From CAMDBL01 sp964498125 (GTDB lineage: Bacteria; Pseudomonadota; Alphaproteobacteria; Rhizobiales; Hyphomicrobiaceae): 33,371 bases of DNA. The DNA lies in the NCBI GenBank assembly GCA_964498125.1, contig CAZCGE010000127.1, positions 1 to 33,371 of the forward strand, given 5' to 3'. Made by a program: the position numbers and the translations under genes. Position 1 is the stretch's first letter. Each line of letters starts with the position of its first letter. The notes under the pieces were generated by a model. The model did no database searches, was not told the origin of the DNA, and saw only the letters and a program-made list of their open reading frames with translations. This document shows positions 16,725 to 23,018 of the stretch, in pieces.

Positions 16725-17912
16725 TCAAATCGCTTGGCCCGCCGCCCAGCCGCTGGACCAGGCCCATTGAAAATTGTAGCCACCGAGCCAGCCGGTGACG
16801 TCGACGGCTTCGCCGATGGCGTAAAGGCCCTCGACGCCGCGCGCCGCCATGGTTTTCGACGACAGCCCGCGCGTGTCGATGCCGCCGACCGTCACCTCGG
16901 CCTTGGCATAGCCTTCCGTGCCGTCGGGATGAAATGACCAGCAGCCGAGCCGCGCGGCAAAATCCGCCAGCGCCCGATCGGCGATGTTGGCCATTTCCCT
17001 GCCGGGCAGGTGCGCCGCGGCGAGCGCCTGCGCCAATCGCGCGGGCAGGATCTCGGCAAGCACGGTTTGCGGCGCCGACTTCGGCCGCCCCCGCTTGCGC
17101 TCGATGCAGAAGGCTCGGGCATCCAGCCCCGGCAGCAGATCGAGCCTGATGGCCTCACCCGGCCGCCAGTAGGACGATATCTGCAGAATGGCGGGGCCGG
17201 ACAGCCCGCGATGCGTCACCAGAATGTTCTCGCGGAAGCTGTGTCCGCCGAACGAGGCGATGGCTTCGAGGGACACGCCGGCCAGATCCGCGCCGAACCA
17301 CTGAGCATCGGCGCCGGCCTTGAGCGGCACCAGTCCTGGCCGGGTCTGGGTGAGGCCGAGGCCGAACTGGCGCGCCAGTTCGTAGCTGAACCCGGTCGCC
17401 CCCATCTTGGGGATGGAGATGCCGCCTGTCGCCAGAACCAGTGCCGGCGCGGTGAAGCAGCCCGATTGCGTCTCGACGCGGAAATGGTCCGGCTTTGAAA
17501 CGGCGCAGACGCATTGCCCCACGCGCACGTCGACGCCGCCCCGGGCACACTCCGCCAGCAGCATGGCGACGATGGCGCGGGCGGAGCCATCGCAGAACAG
17601 CTGACCCAGCGTCTTTTCATGAAAAGCAATGCCATGGCGCTGGACCAGTGCAATGAAATCAGCGGCCGTGCAACGGCTCAGCGCCGACGTGCAGAAATTC
17701 GGGTTGGCGGACAGGAAGCGAGCCGGCGCCGTATCGATGTTGGTGAAGTTGCAGCGCCCGCCACCAGAGATCAGGATCTTGGCGCCGACCTTGTCGCTGT
17801 GCTCGAGCAGCAGCACGCGGCGGCCGCGCTGCCCCGCCGTCAGGGCGCACATCAGGCCCGCCGCACCCGCACCCAGGATCACCGCATCGAACGCCTGCAC
17901 CGCTGGGGTCAT
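16725..17912 (-). CDS. HI0933/YhiN-type NAD(P)/FAD-dependent oxidoreductase
   Basis: A 395-residue flavoprotein of the HI0933 (BaiN-like) family with unknown substrate. The Rossmann motif GAGAAG is at residues 14-19, followed by VLLLEHSDKVGAKILISGGG and RCNFTN, the family's most conserved segment (GxKxxxSGGGRCNxTN). The middle part contains ALVLATGGISIPKMGATGFS. The C-terminus GLYAIGEAVDVTGWLGGYNF is the second FAD motif. ATG at 17912 overlaps the stop of the upstream GIY-YIG gene by four bases (ATGA), indicating translational coupling. It is related to the flavoprotein at 1376-2620 but belongs to a different subgroup. Confidence 0.9.
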   Translation of the reverse strand: MTPAVQAFDAVILGAGAAGLMCALTAGQRGRRVLLLEHSDKVGAKILISGGGRCNFTNIDTAPARFLSANPNFCTSALSRCTAADFIALVQRHGIAFHEKTLGQLFCDGSARAIVAMLLAECARGGVDVRVGQCVCAVSKPDHFRVETQSGCFTAPALVLATGGISIPKMGATGFSYELARQFGLGLTQTRPGLVPLKAGADAQWFGADLAGVSLEAIASFGGHSFRENILVTHRGLSGPAILQISSYWRPGEAIRLDLLPGLDARAFCIERKRGRPKSAPQTVLAEILPARLAQALAAAHLPGREMANIADRALADFAARLGCWSFHPDGTEGYAKAEVTVGGIDTRGLSSKTMAARGVEGLYAIGEAVDVTGWLGGYNFQWAWSSGWAAGQAI

Positions 17913-18208
17913 GATCCCTTCGTCCGCGCCGCGGCGCTGCCGGCAATCAACTGCTGCTTCTGCCGGCGCGTCAGGCGCTTGATGCGAGCCTCTTCCTTCA
18001 GCGCATGCGAACGATTTGGCAACGCCACCGCGTACACCAAGGATACCGGTCGCCGCGCCGCGGTATAGCGGGCACCATTCGCCTTGGCGCCATTGTGCTC
18101 CAACAGCCGCCGCTGAACGTCGGTGGCGATCCCAGTATAGTAGGTGCCGTCGGCGCAGGCGACGATGTAGAGCCAGTAGGCTATCGGTTCTGTTTTGCCG
18201 GGAGGCAT
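17909..18208 (-). CDS. GIY-YIG nuclease domain protein
   Basis: A 99-residue single-domain GIY-YIG protein of the UvrC/YhbQ-like type, possibly acting on DNA structures. The GIY-equivalent LYI is at residues 13-15, and YTG (for YIG) at 24-26. The catalytic Arg region DVQRRLLEHN and the Glu in LKEEARIKRL are present. The basic C-terminus RRQKQQL is typical. ATG at 18208 gives the usual family length. An in-frame GTG at 18238 overlaps the upstream oxidoreductase stop (GTGA) and would add ten residues, so coupling from there is possible. The gene also overlaps the downstream flavoprotein gene by four bases. Confidence 0.82.
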   Translation of the reverse strand: MPPGKTEPIAYWLYIVACADGTYYTGIATDVQRRLLEHNGAKANGARYTAARRPVSLVYAVALPNRSHALKEEARIKRLTRRQKQQLIAGSAAARTKGS

Positions 18209-18234
18209 ACGACCCCATCCGCCACAACCGCCGC

Positions 18235-19227
18235 TCACGGCCGCAGCAGCAGCTTGCCCAATACAGTTCCCGCCTCCAGCCGCCGGTGCGCCTCGACAGC
18301 GTCCGCCAACGGCAGGCGCGCGTCGACCCGGGGCTTGATGCGGCCGTCAGCCAACTGCCGGATCAGGTCATGCGTGGCCTCGCGGCGCCTTTCCGGCCAA
18401 TCGTCGAAGCTGTGCATGGAGAAGGCGCGCACCGCCGGGCTGTGGCCGAAGTTTTGGCGCAGCGCCCCGGCGAGGTCGACATCGGCCTTGCCGCCGAGGT
18501 GGCCGTAATGCACGATGATGCCGAGCTGGGCCAGCATCGGGAAGTGGTCGAGGAATTTCGGCCCGCCGACCGGATCGACGATGACGTCGACGCCTCTCCC
18601 ACCGGTGATCTCCGCCACGCGCTTGCCGATATCCTCGCGCTTGCGGTCGATGACGGCATCGCAGCCGATGTCGCGGGCAAACCGCGCCTTGGTGTCGCTG
18701 CTGACCACGCCGATCACGTTCAGGCCCGCGCCCTTGGCCAGCTCGACCACGGCGTTGCCGACGCCGCCGGCCGCCGCATACAGCAACACCGTCTCGCCGG
18801 CCCGCGCACGCGCCGCACTCCACAGCACGTGCCAGGCCACCTGATAATTGGCGAGGCAGGCCGCGCCTTCCATGTCGATGCCATCGGGCAACGTATAGAC
18901 CTCGTTCGGCTTCACCGCGATGTACTGGGCATAGCAGCCGCCGCGCTGCGAGCGCTCGCGTGCCGACACCATCACGCGCTGGCCGATCTTCAGGTCTGTG
19001 ACACCGGCGCCGACCTTTTCGATGGTGCCGCTCATCTCGGTGCCCGGCGTGCAGGGCAGGTCCGGCATCCAGGAATAGGCGCCGGAACGAATGAGAATGT
19101 CAGGGATGCCGACACCGATCCAATGCGCCCTGACCAGGATCTCACCTGGCCCCGGCATCGGCATCGGCGTCTCCACGACCTCGAGGACATCGGGTGGACC
19201 GGGCACAGCGAACTGGACGATCTGCAT
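18235..19227 (-). CDS. Zinc-independent quinone oxidoreductase (MDR family)
   Basis: A 330-residue NADPH:quinone reductase-like member of the medium-chain dehydrogenase family. It has an N-terminal GroES-like domain (MQIVQFAVPGPPDVLEVVET; PCTPGTEMSGTIEKVGAGV) and a Rossmann domain with VLLYAAAGGVGNAVVELAKG at about residues 143-162. The structural zinc-binding cysteines of alcohol dehydrogenases are absent, so it is probably a one- or two-electron quinone or enone reductase. ATG at 19227 begins the canonical N-terminus, with AAGGG upstream. It is first in a three-gene unit with the GIY-YIG protein and the flavoprotein, and is divergent from the GST gene with a 121-base gap that must hold both promoters. 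Confidence 0.9.
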   Translation of the reverse strand: MQIVQFAVPGPPDVLEVVETPMPMPGPGEILVRAHWIGVGIPDILIRSGAYSWMPDLPCTPGTEMSGTIEKVGAGVTDLKIGQRVMVSARERSQRGGCYAQYIAVKPNEVYTLPDGIDMEGAACLANYQVAWHVLWSAARARAGETVLLYAAAGGVGNAVVELAKGAGLNVIGVVSSDTKARFARDIGCDAVIDRKREDIGKRVAEITGGRGVDVIVDPVGGPKFLDHFPMLAQLGIIVHYGHLGGKADVDLAGALRQNFGHSPAVRAFSMHSFDDWPERRREATHDLIRQLADGRIKPRVDARLPLADAVEAHRRLEAGTVLGKLLLRP

Positions 19228-19348
19228 GATGGGTGACCCTTGCGTGATGGCGGCGGCCCAACCTGCCCCGCCACGTGTCGCACCGCAACAGCGCTGAATT
19301 GGGCTAGGATGCCCGCGCGCTGCCCCATCTGCTGAGGAGCCCACCCTG

Positions 19349-20050
19349 ATGGCATTGAAAATGTACGACCTCGCCGGCGCCGACCCCGAGCGCCGCTTCA
19401 GCCCCTTCTGCTGGCGCACCAAGCTGGCGCTGGCGCACAAGGGACTAACAGCTGAGACCATTGCCTGGCGATTCAGCGACAAGTCCCTGCTGCCGCAACC
19501 CAACAAGGGCCTGGTGCCGGTGCTGATCGATGGCGACAAGGTGCTGCCCGACAGCTGGGCCATCGCCCATCATCTGGAGACGGCCTATCCCGACCGACCT
19601 TCGCTGTTCGGCGGCGAGCAGGCGCGGGCGGTTACCCACGTGCTCAACGCCTGGTGCGACACCCAAGTCCATCCGACGCTGGCGCGGTTGGTGGTGGCCG
19701 ACATCTACGACCACATTGCAGCGCAGGATAAGGACTACTTCCGCACCTCGCGCGAGGCTCGCTTTGCCGGCAAACCGCTGCCCGAGGTGCAAGCCGGCCG
19801 CGACACCGACGTCGCCGCCTTCCGCGCCGTCCTCAATCCCGTGCGCGTGGCGCTGGCCGACCGGCCTTTCCTCGGCGGCGACAACCCGCTGTATGCCGAC
19901 TATATCATCATGGGCACGTTCCTATGGGTGCGCGCCATCAGCCGCTTCGAGCTGCTCGCCGCCGACGACGACGCGCTGCGCGGCTGGCGCCAGCGCATGA
20001 TGTCGGCCTGCGGCAAGGTGGTGCGGGCGTCACCGGGTTATGATGCGTAG
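19349..20050 (+). CDS. Glutathione S-transferase family protein
   Basis: A 233-residue cytosolic GST. The N-terminal thioredoxin fold has a likely active-site loop FSPFCWRTKLALAHKGL (Ser18, Cys21), the cis-proline Pro57 in GLVPVL, and the glutathione-contact Asp-Ser (68-69) in LPDSWAIAHHLE. The C-terminal helical domain follows, with the NPLYADYIIMG motif. The wording around WRTKLALAHKGL resembles the beta-etherase (LigE/LigF) branch, so aromatic or lignin-derived substrates are possible, but this is inference. ATG at 19349 has GAGGAG 9 bases upstream. It is followed after 97 bases by tRNA-Sec. In Escherichia coli a GST-like gene (yibF) neighbours selA-selB, so the association may be more than chance. 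Confidence 0.88.
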   Translation: MALKMYDLAGADPERRFSPFCWRTKLALAHKGLTAETIAWRFSDKSLLPQPNKGLVPVLIDGDKVLPDSWAIAHHLETAYPDRPSLFGGEQARAVTHVLNAWCDTQVHPTLARLVVADIYDHIAAQDKDYFRTSREARFAGKPLPEVQAGRDTDVAAFRAVLNPVRVALADRPFLGGDNPLYADYIIMGTFLWVRAISRFELLAADDDALRGWRQRMMSACGKVVRASPGYDA

Positions 20051-20147
20051 CCCATGAGGCAGGCGCAATAAACGCGGCAATCAATCCCAGTCGACCCTGT
20101 GGGGGCGCAGGTTGCTCCTGGCTGCTGCGTCGTCTAGCGTTGTATCT

Positions 20148-20243
20148 GGAGGAGGATCGTCCCCGGTGGGGCGTCCGGACTTCAAATCCGGGTGGGGCCG
20201 TCAGCCGGTCCTCGGTGGGTTCGACTCCCATCCTCTTCCGCCA
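20148..20243 (+). tRNA. selC: tRNA-Sec(UCA), selenocysteine tRNA
   Basis: A 96-base tRNA with an unusually long 8-bp acceptor stem (GGAGGAGG with CCTCTTCC, one G-U pair), encoded GCCA end, and a long variable arm (GGGGCCGTCAGCCGGTCC region). The anticodon stem CCGGA/TCCGG encloses CTTCAAA, with anticodon TCA at 20182-20184. This closely parallels Escherichia coli selC in length and in the GGACTTCAAATCC core. It implies that the organism decodes UGA as selenocysteine with SelA, SelB and SelD, which lie outside this window. Confidence 0.96.
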
Positions 20244-20452
20244 GCAATCGCCGTTTTTCATTGCGCGGCGACTGGGCCTCGACACCAACACTGCGTCAGG
20301 TCATCACCATGCGGAACAGATGGCCGAGTTGTGTGTCAAAGTGGCGTCAGCCTCCAGCTGCCAGCCACGGCGACCCACCCCGGCTGGCCGGCCGACCGTA
20401 CAAGATGCTTGATTGGTGGGGGCAGCTCTCCTATAGCTGCGCATCCAACGTC

Positions 20453-20528
20453 GCCCCGTTCGTCTAGAGGCCTAGGACACCAGCCTCTCACGTTGGTAAC
20501 AGGGGTTCGAATCCCCTACGGGGCGCCA
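20453..20528 (+). tRNA. tRNA-Glu(CUC)
   Basis: A 76-base cloverleaf with encoded CCA. Acceptor GCCCCGT pairs with ACGGGGC. The D-arm is TTCGTCTAGAGGCCTAGGA. The anticodon stem CCAGC/GTTGG (one G-U) encloses CTCTCAC with anticodon CTC at 20487-20489. The T-arm AGGGGTTCGAATCCCCT is intact. The 3' end borders a recombination scar containing a recombinase fragment, so it is a likely former integration site. Confidence 0.95.
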
Positions 20529-20703
20529 CTTCGGTACAAAAGTGTGAACCCCGGGCTCGATTTCTGCGAGGACCGGACCGCCGTTCGCCATAACGGCCTG
20601 CTCCAGCACGTCTTTCCGACCGTGGATGCGGATCTGGTGGTCGTCGACCTCGATGCGGTCGACGATAGCGCCGATGTAGGCCTTGCGGAACGGTACCTCG
20701 CTC
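20529..20703 (-). pseudogene. C-terminal stub of a serine recombinase
   Basis: About 58 residues beginning SEVPFRKAYIGAIVDRIEVD, continuing with DDHQIRIHGRKDVLEQAV, and ending near VHTFVPKWR. This matches the C-terminal end of resolvase-family large serine recombinases, which typically read FRxAYxxxxVxxVxVxDxxIRIxGxKxxLExA and finish with FVxxWR. Everything N-terminal, including the catalytic serine domain, is missing. The frame runs on through the antisense of tRNA-Glu to a stop at 20472. Upstream it is joined directly to an unrelated solute-binding-protein remnant. It is interpreted as the relic of a mobile element that used tRNA-Glu as attachment site. Confidence 0.6.
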
Positions 20704-20930
20704 GTCGACGTTGTCGCGCCGCACCAGCCGCTCGGCGTTCTGCGGGGCGGCATCGGGCTTGGACTCGTCGTCGAGCATCACGAGCTGGATCTGTCGGCCA
20801 CCGTGCTTGCCGCCCTTCTTCCGCGATCACCAGCTCGATCGCGTGTGTGATGTTCCCGCCGAGCTTGGCGAAGTTCTCCGAGTAGGGAGCATCAGCCCGA
20901 CCTCGAGGGGCTTTGCCAGCGCGATCGTCC
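20704..20930 (-). pseudogene. Frameshifted remnant of a branched-chain-type ABC solute-binding protein
   Basis: Three reading frames together spell an N-terminal part of a LivJ-like periplasmic binding protein: LAKPLEVGLMLP, then after a shift near 20884 YSENFAKLGGNITHAIELVI, then after a shift near 20818 GGKHGGRQIQLVMLDDESKP and DAAPQNAERLVRRDNVDE. The LDDESKPD and NAERLVxxDxVD segments are strongly characteristic of the family. About 75 of an expected 380-400 residues remain, and the rest is replaced by the recombinase stub. It lies just downstream of boxC on the same strand. Because box clusters often include such a benzoate/aromatic ABC transporter, it is probably a leftover of that operon. 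Confidence 0.6.
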
Positions 20931-20987
20931 AGCCAGTGGGGATCGTCGTGGCGGCAGCCAGAGCGTCTCGATCAGACGATGCACCAA

Positions 20988-21002
20988 GGCGGCGAAGCCG
21001 CC
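20988..21002 (-). terminator. Hairpin downstream of boxC
   Basis: A perfect 6-bp stem GGCGGC/GCCGCC with a three-base loop begins 18 bases after the boxC stop. There is no run of T after it, so it is a weak intrinsic terminator at best. Confidence 0.35.
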
Positions 21003-21019
21003 CACCACTCACCCACTTC

Positions 21020-22720
21020 TCACACCCGTTCCGGATCGAAATCACCCTTGACGCCAGATCCATAGCGCCTGAGTGCACCATCGGGGCCGACCGCGTTGGG
21101 CCGCTGGAAGATCCAGTTCTGCCAGGCGGTGAGCCGGCCGAAGATCTTGGTTTCCATGGTCTCGGGGCCGGCGAAGCGCAGGTTGGCCTCGAGCCCGGTA
21201 AGGCCGTCGGCGGAGAAGGAGGCTCGCTCCTCGAGGAAGATGCGCACCTCGTCGGCCCAATCGACCTCGTCGAAGGCTTCGGTGACGAGGCCGAGCGCAT
21301 CGGCATCCGACGCATCGATCGGCTTGCCGACAGTGGCTTTCGCCTTACCCACGCTGTCGGGCTCGCCGATGAAGCGCGTCTCGAGCCGCGTCAGTCCGTT
21401 CGACATCGGGTATTGGCCGAAGTTCAGTGGCGACAGCGTGATCGTTGCCTCCGGCCGGTTGTCACCCTTCATCTTGCCGGAAAACATATAGGCGCGGTCG
21501 CAGGCATATGGGATCTCGGCCAGCGTGCCGGCGAAGCAGGAGCCGGGCTCGATCAGCGCGACCAGCGAGCGCGACGTCACGTCGATGCGCTTCAGCACGC
21601 GCTTCCAGTTGTTGAGGATCTCGCGCACCAGCCAGTTGCCCTTGTTGGTGTCGAGTACCGCGTCGTAGGCGAGAACCCGCGCCGGATCGCCCTGGGTCTT
21701 GAACACCCACGTGCCCGTTTCCAGCTCGTTCAAGCGCAGATGCACGATGGCGTCGTCCAGCTCGCGGGCGAGCCGCAGCGGATAGAAGCTGGCGCCCTCC
21801 GCGTGAATGGCTTCCGCCGAGGTCGGCGGCAGCGTCGTCGGGCCGAGCAGCGTGATCGTGGCGCGGCGGCCGATCCGGTCGATCTCGACCTTCACCGACG
21901 AGTAGGTGACGGCGTTCTCGGTAATCGTGCGCTGGATCGGCGTCAGCGCGATGCCCTTGGCGCCAGGGGGACGGTCCGAGGTCGCCGCCAGCTCCTTGAC
22001 CATGTCGGTGACGGCCGCATCGAACTTGGAGCTTGGCACCGACCTGTCGACCAGGCGCCAGTCGACGGCGCGCTTGCCTTTGATGCCCTCCTCGATAGTG
22101 CAGAACGCGTCGGCGCGATCACGGCGCACCTTGCGCTTGTCGGTGACGCGGGTGAGGCCGCCGGTGCCGGGCAGCACCGCCAGCAGCGGGATCTCCGGCA
22201 GCGACACGGTCGAACTGCCGTCGTCGGCGAGAATGATCTTGTCGCAGGACAGCGCCAGCTCGTAGCCGCCGCCGGCCGCCGTGCCCTTCACGGCGCACAG
22301 GAACTTCTGGCCGGAGTGCTCGGAGGAATCCTCCATGCCGTTGCGCGTCTCGTTGGTAAATTTGCAGAAGTTCACCTTGTGGGAGTGGGCGCTGCCCGCC
22401 AGCATGCGGATATTGGCGCCGGCGCAGAAGACCTTGTCCTTGGCCGACTTCAGGACCACGACCTTGACGCCCGGGTGCTCGAAGCGCAGCCGCTGCAGCG
22501 CGTCCGCCAGCTCGATGTCGACGCCGAGATCGTAGGAGTTGAGCTTGAGCTGGTAGCCCTCGAACAGGCCGGCGTTCTCGTCGACGTCCATGACCAGCTC
22601 GGCCGTCTCGCCACCAACTTTCAGTTTCCAGTGGCGGTACTTGTCCGGCACCGTGACGAAGTCGACGAAGTTGCGGCCGCCAGCGAGCTTGGCCGATTTG
22701 GATGAAGTGGTATTTGTCAC
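21020..22720 (-). CDS. boxC: 2,3-epoxybenzoyl-CoA dihydrolase (benzoyl-CoA-dihydrodiol lyase)
   Basis: A 566-residue crotonase-superfamily enzyme of the aerobic box pathway. It opens the ring of 2,3-epoxybenzoyl-CoA hydrolytically with loss of formate, after BoxAB epoxidation of benzoyl-CoA. The N-terminus reads GGRNFVDFVTVPDKYRHWKL. The crotonase CoA-binding segment VLKSAKDKVFCAGANIRML is at about residues 87-105, and the oxyanion-hole region GTAAGGGYELALSCDKIILA at about 147-166. A second, diverged half follows, with EPGSCFAGTLAEIPYACDRA. Full length matches BoxC. The GTG at 22720 follows GGGAG 7 bases upstream. No boxA, boxB, boxD or benzoate-CoA ligase is in the window; only a binding-protein remnant follows. 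Confidence 0.93.
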   Translation of the reverse strand: MTNTTSSKSAKLAGGRNFVDFVTVPDKYRHWKLKVGGETAELVMDVDENAGLFEGYQLKLNSYDLGVDIELADALQRLRFEHPGVKVVVLKSAKDKVFCAGANIRMLAGSAHSHKVNFCKFTNETRNGMEDSSEHSGQKFLCAVKGTAAGGGYELALSCDKIILADDGSSTVSLPEIPLLAVLPGTGGLTRVTDKRKVRRDRADAFCTIEEGIKGKRAVDWRLVDRSVPSSKFDAAVTDMVKELAATSDRPPGAKGIALTPIQRTITENAVTYSSVKVEIDRIGRRATITLLGPTTLPPTSAEAIHAEGASFYPLRLARELDDAIVHLRLNELETGTWVFKTQGDPARVLAYDAVLDTNKGNWLVREILNNWKRVLKRIDVTSRSLVALIEPGSCFAGTLAEIPYACDRAYMFSGKMKGDNRPEATITLSPLNFGQYPMSNGLTRLETRFIGEPDSVGKAKATVGKPIDASDADALGLVTEAFDEVDWADEVRIFLEERASFSADGLTGLEANLRFAGPETMETKIFGRLTAWQNWIFQRPNAVGPDGALRRYGSGVKGDFDPERV

Positions 22721-22922
22721 TGGGCGCTCCCATCCTCTGTTGGGCAGAGCTATATTGCATCTTTAACGAAAAATACACTGCACCCGTCCGTCGGTCGCCG
22801 ACCGGCTCGATGCAGATCGATGCGTGCCCGGTGTGGATTGGCAGGCATAAATAAGCAGTACAATGCTTTTTTATGCTCGGACCAGCCTATGCGAAGGATT
22901 TCCGGCATGTCGCAGCAGAACT

Positions 22923-23018
22923 TAGAGCGCTTTCCACCTAACGCGGATCAGCGGGTACTTCTCCCCTCGCCGCAAGGGGGAGGGGAATCTGACTCAGCTC
23001 AACCAGGAAAGCGCTCTA
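22923..23018. repeat. Repeat copy with an expanded loop
   Basis: The outer arms TAGAGCGCTTTCC (22923-22935) and GGAAAGCGCTCTA (23006-23018) are identical to the first palindrome of the composite repeat. The normal 15-20-base loop is replaced by about 70 bases that contain a further hairpin (CTCCCC...GGGGAG, about 22961-22985). The minus-strand TAG of the right arm is the stop codon of the chemoreceptor gene. Confidence 0.75.

Noticed and set aside
20472..20528. The last 19 codons of the recombinase frame, reading through tRNA-Glu
   Set aside because: These residues are simply the antisense translation of the tRNA and are not part of the recombinase.
20704..20930. The binding-protein remnant as a programmed-frameshift gene
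   Set aside because: Two shifts, a missing N-terminal stretch and replacement of over three quarters of the protein by a recombinase end fit decay, not recoding.
20711..22705. A 664-codon plus-strand frame opposite boxC
   Set aside because: Antisense shadow of a well-supported boxC; no recognisable domain.
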